5,058 nt of DNA, taken from assembly GCA_004298725.1 (NCBI GenBank), contig SCQA01000229.1:1-5058 (forward strand), given 5' to 3'. The notes below the pieces were generated by a model. That model saw only the letters and a list, made by a program, of their open reading frames with translations, was not told the DNA's origin and did no database searches. This document shows, piece after piece, positions 1-5,058 of the stretch. Source of the DNA: a bacterium (lineage in GTDB: Bacteria > Desulfobacterota > GWC2-55-46). Numbering within the stretch: position 1 is the first letter of the stretch; each line of letters begins with the position of its first letter. The position numbers and the translations under genes were made by a program.

Positions 1-347
1 ATAGCCACCGTAAGCCTGTATTCCTGATTTACGTCGTTTTGATTATACGACACGGACTGAAGCGAGTACCCTGTCAAAGCGCCGTTCATTACAACGTCCG
101 CCTTTTCAGTAACATCCACTGTCGTGGCAAACTCGGTTGCGAAGGCCGAAGTGATTATGCCTTCTATGTCCGGTTTTTGAGTCCTGTTCTCGAACATCGG
201 AATATACAGGGCAATTACCCCACCGGGCATCTTTCCTGAGAAGCCTGATAAATGATACCCGCACCCGCCAACGGCCATAGCCAAAAACAAAAATACGGCA
301 AACCATAACGACGCGCCGCAACGCTTTCTCATGAAAAATTTTTTCAT
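1..347 (-). CDS. lptE: LptE-like LPS-assembly outer-membrane lipoprotein (3' end cut off)
   Basis: This is the N-terminal part (115 complete codons) of a lipoprotein that continues beyond the left edge. Residues 1-28 form a lipoprotein signal peptide: a basic start (MKKFFMRKR), a hydrophobic stretch at about 13-27, and a lipobox V-G-G-C with the lipidated Cys at residue 29. The residue after it is Gly, not Asp, which fits outer-membrane sorting. The mature start CGYHLSG, then the stretch with IPMFENRTQKPDIEG, a segment like ITSAFATEF and an ADVVMNGALTGY segment are the usual order in LptE (formerly RlpB). LptE plugs the LptD barrel and helps deliver lipopolysaccharide to the outer leaflet. 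The ATG overlaps the leuS stop as ATGA, suggesting translational coupling; only a weak GGTGG sits upstream. Met6 is an alternative start without a visible ribosome site. The leuS-lptE order matches Escherichia coli. The family call rests on remembered motifs; the lipoprotein call is firmer. Confidence 0.85.
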   Translation of the reverse strand, partial: MKKFFMRKRCGASLWFAVFLFLAMAVGGCGYHLSGFSGKMPGGVIALYIPMFENRTQKPDIEGIITSAFATEFATTVDVTEKADVVMNGALTGYSLQSVSYNQNDVNQEYRLTVA

Positions 348-2929
348 ACGACCACCATGTTCACGATTTTGTCCTGCACGTAGACGAACTTCTTAATCTG
401 TTTGCCGGTTGTCCACTGCATTGTCTTTTCATCGCTCATAACCAAACCCCTTACCGCTTCTTCGGAAGAGCCCGCCGGAGCGTTTATTCTGCTTCGTATC
501 TTGCCGTTTATCTGCACGACTATCAGCGCCTCGTCGGCAACGGTAGAGGCCTCGTTGAACACCGGCCATGAAGTTTTGAATACAGGCGTATCATGCCCGA
601 GCTTCTTCCAAAGCTCTTCTGACACATGCGGCGCGAAAGGAGACATCATAAGCACAACCGCTTGAACCGCTTCTTTAAACACCCTGCTTTTAATCTCGGA
701 TGGCGCTGCGCCCGCGTTTTGAAGCTGATAAAGCGCGTTCACAAGCTCCATTATAGAGCTTATAGCGGTGTTAAAATGAAACCGCTCGCCGATGTCCGCG
801 GTAACTTTTTTTATCGTCCTGTGCGTCTGCCCATGCAACTCTTTTAAAACACCGTCAAGCGGGCCGTCCTTTTCCGGCGCATAAACGGACGCGGAAAGAA
901 GCGTTGCGGTATTTTCGTCAACAAGCCGCCATACCCTGCTTAAAAACCTGTAAGAGCCTTCAACGCCGTCTTCGTTCCAATCAAGGTCTTTTTCAGGCGG
1001 AGCGGCAAAAAGAGAAAAAAGTCTTGTAGTGTCCGCCCCGTATTTTTCAATAATGCCGTCCGGGTCAATTATGTTCTTCTTCGACTTCGACATCTTCTCG
1101 ACCGCGCCGGTTTCAACCGGCCTCGCGCAATGCGCGCATTTGCCGTTGTCAACCTCCTCGGGAAGCAGGTACCCGTGTTCCGAACATTTGAGTATTTCCT
1201 TGCAAACCATGCCCTGAGTAAGCAGGTTTTTAAAAGGCTCGTCAAACGAATGAAGGCCGAGGTCGCGAAGCGCCTTGGTGAAAAACCGCGCGTATAAAAG
1301 GTGCATGACGGCGTGCTCAATGCCGCCTATGTATTGGTCAACGGGCAGGCAGTAGTCCGCGTCGCTCTTTAGAAACGGCAAGGTTGTTTCCTTAGGCGAG
1401 GCGTAGCGCAAAAAATACCATGATGAATCAACAAACGTATCCATGGTGTCGGTTTCGCGCCGCGCGTTCTTGCCGCACTTGGGGCATTTCACGTTTACAA
1501 ATTCAGCCGCGCCCGCAAGCGGGGAAAGCCCTTTTCCGGTAAGCGCGACGTCTTCCGGCAAAATCACCGGCAAATCTTTCTCCGGCACCGGCACGGCTTT
1601 GCAATCTTCGCAATAAATAACCGGAATGGGGCAACCCCAGTACCTTTGCCTCGATATGCCCCAGTCGCGGAGCCTGTAATTAACGGCCTTCTTGCCGAGG
1701 CCTTTTTTTTCAATATAATCGGCTACGGCTGAAATGCCGTCAATGCTTTTCATACCGCTAAACTCGCCGGAATCAATCATAAAGCCTTCGTCAGCAAATG
1801 CCTCCGTCATTATATTCGGGTCAAGCGTCGCGCCCGTAGGGTTTATTACAACGCGCACAGGCAGGCCGTGAACGCGCGCGAATTCAAAATCCCTCTGGTC
1901 ATGGGCAGGCACCGCCATCACCGCGCCTGTGCCGTATTCCATAAGCACGAAGTTGGCGACATATACCGGAACCTTCGCCTGACTTACCGGGTTTACGCAG
2001 TACGCTCCGGTAAATACGCCCTCTTTAACGGCAACCTCCGCCGTGCCCCTTTCCTTTTTTTCGCTCCTTGCTTTTTCAATAAAACTTCTTACTTGGGCAA
2101 GCCTGTCCGCCGTGGTTATTTTTTCCGCCATCGGGTGTTCCGTCGCAATGGACATGAACGTAACGCCGAAGATGGTATCAGGCCTTGTGGTAAATATTTT
2201 TATTGCCTCTGCCGAACCGTCAACGGGAAAAGAGACCTCCGCGCCGGTGCTCTTGCCTATCCAATTCCTCTGCATTATAAGAACTTTTTCAGGCCAGCCC
2301 GCAAGCTTATGCGTGAAATCAAGAAGCTCGTCCGCGTAAGCGGTAATCTTTAAAAACCACTGCTCAAGCTCTTTAATTTGAACAATTGACGCGCATCGCC
2401 AGCAAAGGCCGTCCTCCACCTGCTCGTTGGCAAGCACCGTAGAGCAACCCGTGCACCAGTTGACCTTAGAAAATTTTTTATAGGCAAGCCCCTTTTCATA
2501 AAGTTTTAAAAATATCCACTGGTTCCATCTGTAATAATCCGGCTGGCAGGTGGTTACTTCCCTTGCCCAATCGTAAGAAAGGCCCATGCGCTTGAGCTGT
2601 TTTTTCATGTTGGCGATGTTCTCATGCGTCCAGCGGGACGGAGGCGTGCCGTTCTGTATGGCGGCGTTTTCAGCCGGAAGGCCGAATGAATCCCACCCCA
2701 TCGGATGAAGCACGTTCTTGCCTTTCATCATGGAAAAACGCGCGATAACGTCGCCTATTGAATAATTCCTGACGTGCCCCATGTGTATCCTGCCGGACGG
2801 GTACGGAAACATCTCAAGAACATAATATTTTTCAATGGATGAATCTTCTTTCATGCAAAAGGCCTTTTCCTTTTCCCACGCCTCCTGCCATTTCGCTTCA
2901 ATTGACTTATGGTCGTAACGCTCTGTCAT
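344..2929 (-). CDS. leuS: Leucyl-tRNA synthetase (class Ia)
   Basis: This cytoplasmic enzyme charges tRNA-Leu with leucine using ATP. It has 861 residues, almost the same as the Escherichia coli enzyme (860). The HIGH-type motif is HMGH at 49-52 (within PYPSGRIHMGH) and KMSKS is at 612-616. The CP1 editing domain, which hydrolyses mischarged tRNA, has TTRPDT at 247-252 with the discriminating Thr252, and AHDQRDFEFA with the key Asp at 344. Three Cys-rich clusters are visible: C159/C162 with C176/C179, C440/C443 with C482/C485, and C582/H585 with C598/C601 just before KMSKS. The anticodon-binding and C-terminal domains follow from about 660. The chosen ATG has AGGGG five bases upstream. A GTG at 2968 would add 13 residues (MDYSPRKYLTGEK) but has no well-spaced ribosome site and lies in a hairpin. 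The stop overlaps lptE as ATGA. No frameshift or missing catalytic residue was seen. Confidence 0.97.
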   Translation of the reverse strand: MTERYDHKSIEAKWQEAWEKEKAFCMKEDSSIEKYYVLEMFPYPSGRIHMGHVRNYSIGDVIARFSMMKGKNVLHPMGWDSFGLPAENAAIQNGTPPSRWTHENIANMKKQLKRMGLSYDWAREVTTCQPDYYRWNQWIFLKLYEKGLAYKKFSKVNWCTGCSTVLANEQVEDGLCWRCASIVQIKELEQWFLKITAYADELLDFTHKLAGWPEKVLIMQRNWIGKSTGAEVSFPVDGSAEAIKIFTTRPDTIFGVTFMSIATEHPMAEKITTADRLAQVRSFIEKARSEKKERGTAEVAVKEGVFTGAYCVNPVSQAKVPVYVANFVLMEYGTGAVMAVPAHDQRDFEFARVHGLPVRVVINPTGATLDPNIMTEAFADEGFMIDSGEFSGMKSIDGISAVADYIEKKGLGKKAVNYRLRDWGISRQRYWGCPIPVIYCEDCKAVPVPEKDLPVILPEDVALTGKGLSPLAGAAEFVNVKCPKCGKNARRETDTMDTFVDSSWYFLRYASPKETTLPFLKSDADYCLPVDQYIGGIEHAVMHLLYARFFTKALRDLGLHSFDEPFKNLLTQGMVCKEILKCSEHGYLLPEEVDNGKCAHCARPVETGAVEKMSKSKKNIIDPDGIIEKYGADTTRLFSLFAAPPEKDLDWNEDGVEGSYRFLSRVWRLVDENTATLLSASVYAPEKDGPLDGVLKELHGQTHRTIKKVTADIGERFHFNTAISSIMELVNALYQLQNAGAAPSEIKSRVFKEAVQAVVLMMSPFAPHVSEELWKKLGHDTPVFKTSWPVFNEASTVADEALIVVQINGKIRSRINAPAGSSEEAVRGLVMSDEKTMQWTTGKQIKKFVYVQDKIVNMVVV

Positions 2930-2934
2930 CTTTT

Positions 2935-2939
2935 CCCCT
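2935..2939 (-). promoter_or_regulatory. Ribosome binding site of leuS
   Basis: The minus strand reads AGGGG here, five bases before the ATG at 2929. It favours this ATG over the upstream in-frame GTG at 2968, which has only an AAGG running directly into it and therefore no usable spacing. Confidence 0.65.
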
Positions 2940-2952
2940 GTCAAGTATTTCC

Positions 2953-2968
2953 GTGGACTATAATCCAC
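2953..2968 (-). other. Short hairpin upstream of leuS
   Basis: The transcript can form a six-base-pair stem, GUGGAU pairing with GUCCAC (one U-G pair), around a four-base UAUA loop. It ends 23 bases before the leuS ATG and is not followed by a T-run, so it is not a terminator. It includes the alternative in-frame GTG of leuS. It may be a small leader structure or may be chance. No T-box features are visible, neither a specifier hairpin nor a TGGNACC-like element. Confidence 0.3.
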
Positions 2969-2993
2969 CTTGCGTGTCTTTTAAATAATTAAC

Positions 2994-3023
2994 ATCTTAC
3001 ACTTTCACAGACCGGTTTTTCAA
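2994..3023 (-). promoter_or_regulatory. Candidate sigma-70 promoter for leuS
   Basis: On the minus strand, TTGAAA (plus positions 3018-3023) is followed after 18 bases by TAAGAT (2994-2999), matching 5 of 6 and 4 of 6 consensus bases. It lies in the only sizeable gap of the window, between dinB and leuS, where a separate promoter for the essential leuS gene is plausible. The match is weak and the gap is AT-rich, so a chance match is quite possible. No clear terminator follows dinB in this gap, so read-through from the SOS genes cannot be excluded. Confidence 0.3.
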
Positions 3024-3037
3024 ATAAAAAGCAAGGC

Positions 3038-4264
3038 TTACGCAACGTCCACCCTCTTTACCCCTTGGGGCCGCCATGACGGAGATATTACTCCGGAGGT
3101 TTCGCCCTCCTCAAGCAAAGCCGCCCATGAAAGCGTCGCCCTGCCAAATTTTTCATTTACAGAGTCCATTGCCGAAAGAAGCTCTTCCCTCTTTTTATCT
3201 TCTTCAAATAATGAAAGCTGTCGGGTGCCTTTTATCATATCCGATATGCTTACGCCGATTAACCGCACTGCCGATTTAAGGCGCATGGAATTAAGAATAC
3301 CCTGCGCCGCGTTGTAAATAACGCGCGTGTCGCTCGTATGGGCGGAAAGCGTGGTCTGCCTTGTAAACGTAAAAAAATCAGGGTAGCGGAGCGTAAGGCT
3401 TACCTTCCTGCCTTTAAGCCCGTATTGCCTCGCCCTCGCGCCGACCATTTCGGATAATTTCAATAGATACCTGTTTATGGTTGCCTTATCGGATACGTCC
3501 ATTGGAAGCGTGGTTGAATGCCCAACGCTTTTAGCGTCTTCTTCCTCTCCAACCGGCGCAACGGGGCTGTCAAATATCCCCTGCCCCATAAGGCACAACC
3601 TTTCGCCGATTATGCCGAAATTCTGCCTTAAAATGCTTGCCGGGCTTCTGCCAAGCTCGTCGCACGTATATATGCCAAGCATATTAAGGCGCTCTGTCAA
3701 GCGCGGCCCTATGCCCCAAAGCTCTTTTATCGGCAAACCTTTAAGCGCACCGGCTACGTCTTCCTTTTTTACAATCACAAGGCCGTCCGGCTTTTTCATG
3801 TCGGAGGCAAGCTTGGCAATCAATTTATTTGGCGCTATGCCTATCGAGCACGTAAGGCCAAGGGCGTCTCTTATGCGCTCTTTCATGGCCGTTGCTATAT
3901 TCTCAGGCGAGCCGAAGAGAGAGAGCGAACCGCTTATGTCAACAAAAGCCTCGTCAATAGAGTAAACCTCCATCAAAGGCGAATAATCTTTAAGTATCGC
4001 GAATACCTTCTCCGAAGCGTCCATATACTTTTTATTGTCGCCGATAACGAATATAATATTAGGGCAAAGCCGTGTTGCCTCGTACTTCGTCATGCCCGTC
4101 TTTACGCCGTAAGCGCGCGCCTCATACGACGCCGTTGTAACTACCGTCCTTTCAGCCGAACCTATAACCGCGATTGCCTTGCCCCTGAGTTTAGGGTTTA
4201 CCCTCTGCTCAACCGAAGCGAAAAACGCGTTCATGTCCAAATGAAGTATAAGAGGCTCCTTCAC
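3038..4264 (-). CDS. dinB: DNA polymerase IV (Y-family translesion polymerase)
   Basis: This 408-residue error-prone polymerase copies past damaged bases and is held at the fork by the sliding clamp. The palm and fingers are at about 5-165. Catalytic metal ligands are Asp10 (in HLDMNAFFASVEQ) and Asp104/Glu105 (in YSIDEAFVD). Phe15 is the expected steric gate against ribonucleotides. The region TTASYEARAYGVKTGM and the segment CSIGIAPNKLIAKLASDMKKP are typical of the family. A helix-hairpin-helix thumb is at about 182-206, and the little-finger domain at about 245-345. QLSLF at 349-353 is a textbook beta-clamp-binding motif; unlike in Escherichia coli it is followed by a 55-residue tail ending SWRPQGVKRVDVA. 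The GTG start is supported by AGGAGG seven bases upstream and overlaps the stop of the preceding small gene (GTGA). Position after lexA suggests SOS control. No catalytic residue is missing. Confidence 0.96.
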   Translation of the reverse strand: MKEPLILHLDMNAFFASVEQRVNPKLRGKAIAVIGSAERTVVTTASYEARAYGVKTGMTKYEATRLCPNIIFVIGDNKKYMDASEKVFAILKDYSPLMEVYSIDEAFVDISGSLSLFGSPENIATAMKERIRDALGLTCSIGIAPNKLIAKLASDMKKPDGLVIVKKEDVAGALKGLPIKELWGIGPRLTERLNMLGIYTCDELGRSPASILRQNFGIIGERLCLMGQGIFDSPVAPVGEEEDAKSVGHSTTLPMDVSDKATINRYLLKLSEMVGARARQYGLKGRKVSLTLRYPDFFTFTRQTTLSAHTSDTRVIYNAAQGILNSMRLKSAVRLIGVSISDMIKGTRQLSLFEEDKKREELLSAMDSVNEKFGRATLSWAALLEEGETSGVISPSWRPQGVKRVDVA

Positions 4265-4509
4265 GCGCCGGCCTCCTCAAGCGTCCATCTCATTGTAAGC
4301 TGATTGTAAGAAATCTCGTAAAGCGTGGCTCCGTCCGTAACCGCAAAATGCACTACGTCCGCAATGCCGTCTTTTGTCCTCCACGTGCAGGTTATCTCTT
4401 TTATCGGATAGACCCTGCCTCTCCACTTGAACTTAACTGGCTTTACAGGGGCGGCGCCTGCGTCGAAAACAGCCATGACTTTTATGGATTCTTTTATTTC
4501 AGTCGGCAT
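4261..4509 (-). CDS. Small conserved-type protein between lexA and dinB, DUF6504-like
   Basis: This gene encodes an 82-residue soluble protein with no signal peptide, membrane segment or metal-binding cluster. Its core, F27-K-W-R-G-R-x-Y34, is followed by Trp43, a short Gly/Asp turn (KDG), and a second half with HFAVTDGATLYEISY and a Trp near the end (RWTLEE). The pattern suggests a small all-beta fold (inferred). The F-x-W-R-G-R-x-Y pattern resembles what I remember of DUF6504-type proteins, which sit beside ImuB or DinB-type polymerases in other bacteria; this is recognition by eye, not a search result. Its stop overlaps the dinB GTG by four bases, so the two are probably co-translated and functionally linked. 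The ATG at 4509 is the furthest upstream possible, because an in-frame TAA precedes it, but it has no visible Shine-Dalgarno sequence; Met12 (4476) is an alternative. The biochemical function is unknown. Real gene: likely, given tight packing and coherent protein composition. Confidence 0.8.
   Translation of the reverse strand: MPTEIKESIKVMAVFDAGAAPVKPVKFKWRGRVYPIKEITCTWRTKDGIADVVHFAVTDGATLYEISYNQLTMRWTLEEAGA
4272..4277 (-). promoter_or_regulatory. Ribosome binding site of dinB
   Basis: The minus strand reads AGGAGG within the last codons of the small upstream gene, seven bases before the GTG at 4264. This strong site supports the GTG start of dinB, which would otherwise look doubtful because it overlaps the preceding stop codon. 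Confidence 0.85.
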
Positions 4510-4516
4510 AATGCAA

Positions 4517-4574
4517 AAGGCAGTGTTTAGTGTTTAAAAACGGCTGTTAATCACTATCCTCTAATCACTGCCTT
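4517..4574 (-). repeat. Imperfect inverted repeat at the lexA/small-gene junction (possible attenuator)
   Basis: Arms at 4517-4532 and 4559-4574 match at 14 of 16 positions as an inverted repeat, separated by 26 bases. The outer nine pairs (AAGGCAGTG with CACTGCCTT) are perfect. In the transcript, the first arm contains the lexA stop codon, and the second arm ends seven bases before the ATG of the small gene, ending in TTTT. It could act as a weak terminator, a translational gate, or be the remnant of a small palindromic repeat. The loop and flank also carry TAATCACT twice (4548-4555 and 4562-4569, period 14) and CTATCC twice (4554-4559 and 4575-4580). The T-run is short, so efficient termination is doubtful. 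The inverted repeat is seen directly; any role is inferred. Confidence 0.6.
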
Positions 4575-5058
4575 CTATCCCCTATCTGTTTTATTACTGA
4601 CACTACCTTGCCTATTACAACGAACTCGGCGCTTTTTTTTACTCTTACCGGCTTGAATTCCGGGTTTTCCGGTTTAAGCGTTATAACGCCGTCTTTCTTT
4701 AAAAACCTCTTTACCGTAGATTCGCTGTCAAGCATAACAACGGCTATGTCGTTGTTGAAGATTTCAGCTTCAGGGCGCACGAGAAGAAAATCGCCGTCGT
4801 TTATGCCAGCGCCCTTCATGCTTTCGCCATCCGCCTCCAATATGAACGCGCCTTCGCAGTTGAAAAACCCGGCGTCAAGCGCAACATGGCCGGTTACGTC
4901 TTCAACGGCAAGGTGCGGCAAGCCTGCCTTTACCCTGCCGACTATCGGCACTGAAATCGTATTTTTTACCGATGCTTTGACAAGCTCTATGGCGCGTGAA
5001 AGGTTCGGAGAGCGCTTTAAAAAACCCTTTTTTTCAAGGGCTTCAAGGTGCTTTTTAG
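4565..5058 (-). CDS. lexA: LexA SOS repressor (5' end cut off)
   Basis: The last 163 residues of LexA are present; the gene begins beyond the right edge. LexA represses DNA-damage genes and cuts itself when stimulated by RecA filaments. Visible first is the end of the winged-helix DNA-binding domain (KKHLEALEKKGFLKR), then a linker, then the S24 latent-protease domain. The cleavage site is Ala44-Gly45 (VGRVKAG, window numbering). The catalytic Ser79 is in DGESMKG and the catalytic Lys116 in STVKRFLKK. The spacings Ala-Ser 35 and Ser-Lys 37 equal those of Escherichia coli LexA (Ala84, Ser119, Lys156), so self-cleavage should work. ENPEFKPV is also typical. By comparison roughly 44 residues are missing, predicting about 207 in full. 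A GTG at 4951 is an internal Val, not the start. The last residues (GDRRQ) are encoded in repeat-like DNA. The neighbours, a small protein gene and dinB, fit an SOS operon. Confidence 0.95.
   Translation of the reverse strand, partial: KKHLEALEKKGFLKRSPNLSRAIELVKASVKNTISVPIVGRVKAGLPHLAVEDVTGHVALDAGFFNCEGAFILEADGESMKGAGINDGDFLLVRPEAEIFNNDIAVVMLDSESTVKRFLKKDGVITLKPENPEFKPVRVKKSAEFVVIGKVVSVIKQIGDRRQ

Noticed and set aside
106..321. 71-codon minus-strand frame overlapping lptE
   Set aside because: It is a different frame of the same strand. The lptE frame has a signal peptide, lipobox and family motifs and is linked to leuS by ATGA, so this frame is a shadow.
1868..2353. 161-codon open frame on the plus strand opposite leuS
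   Set aside because: It lies wholly antisense to the CP1 editing domain of a clearly real LeuRS. Its translation is rich in Arg, Phe and Tyr with no recognisable motif, as expected of a shadow frame.
2927..2968. Longer LeuRS starting at the GTG at 2968
   Set aside because: The extra 13 residues have no counterpart in the family as remembered, the GTG lies in a hairpin without a spaced ribosome site, and the ATG at 2929 has AGGGG at good spacing.
2930..3037. A LexA box in the dinB-leuS gap
   Set aside because: I looked for CTGT-N8-ACAG, GAAC-N4-GTTC and GGTT-N10-ACC type palindromes and saw none.
3477..3965. 162-codon open frame on the plus strand opposite dinB
   Set aside because: It is antisense to conserved Pol IV sequence, including the helix-hairpin-helix region and part of the palm. 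No family pattern or ribosome site supports it.
4565..4951. A 128-residue stand-alone S24 peptidase starting at the GTG at 4951
   Set aside because: The frame stays open to the window edge and the added 35 residues (HLEALEKKGFL and following) match the end of the LexA winged helix. The GTG is the Val of VPIVGRV, so this is LexA cut by the window.
5014..5040. A- and T-rich runs with CCCTT/AAGGG symmetry near the right edge
   Set aside because: They fall inside the lexA coding frame, encoding LEKKGFLK of the winged helix, and are explained by Lys and Phe codons. They show no terminator-like context.

Overview
All five genes in this window lie on the minus strand. Read in the direction of transcription, from the right edge to the left, they are lexA (5' end cut off), a small protein gene, dinB, leuS and lptE (3' end cut off). 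Gene density is very high. The only gaps are about 55 bases (lexA to the small gene) and 108 bases (dinB to leuS); two other junctions are 4-base stop/start overlaps. No RNA gene, insertion sequence, CRISPR array or phage gene was found.

The organism is most likely a Gram-negative bacterium, because the last gene encodes an LptE-type lipopolysaccharide-assembly lipoprotein. Several traits resemble deltaproteobacterial (Desulfobacterota-like) or Nitrospirota-like genomes: an extra zinc-ribbon-like insert just before KMSKS in LeuRS, a LexA placed next to a Y-family polymerase, and a Pol IV with an internal QLSLF clamp motif and a long tail. This placement is an inference from gene content and remembered family features, not from a search.

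Right half (3038-5058), DNA-damage block: LexA is the self-cleaving repressor of the SOS response, and its latent-protease catalytic residues are all present. It is followed by an 82-residue protein with an F-x-W-R-G-R-x-Y core, resembling DUF6504-type proteins that accompany Y-family polymerases, and then by DNA polymerase IV (DinB). The small gene and dinB overlap by four bases and are probably translationally coupled. The layout suggests an autoregulated lexA-small gene-dinB operon, but the lexA promoter and any LexA box lie outside the window. The lexA/small-gene junction holds an imperfect inverted repeat whose arms contain the lexA stop codon and end seven bases before the next start codon.

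Left half (1-3037), housekeeping block: a 108-base gap with a weak candidate promoter and a small hairpin leads into leuS (leucyl-tRNA synthetase, 861 residues from the better start). The leuS stop overlaps the lptE start as ATGA. The leuS-lptE order is also found in Escherichia coli, where holA follows, so holA may lie beyond the left edge.

I see no clearly new biological system. The points most worth a second look are the small conserved-looking protein between lexA and dinB and the structured, repeat-like junction in front of it.
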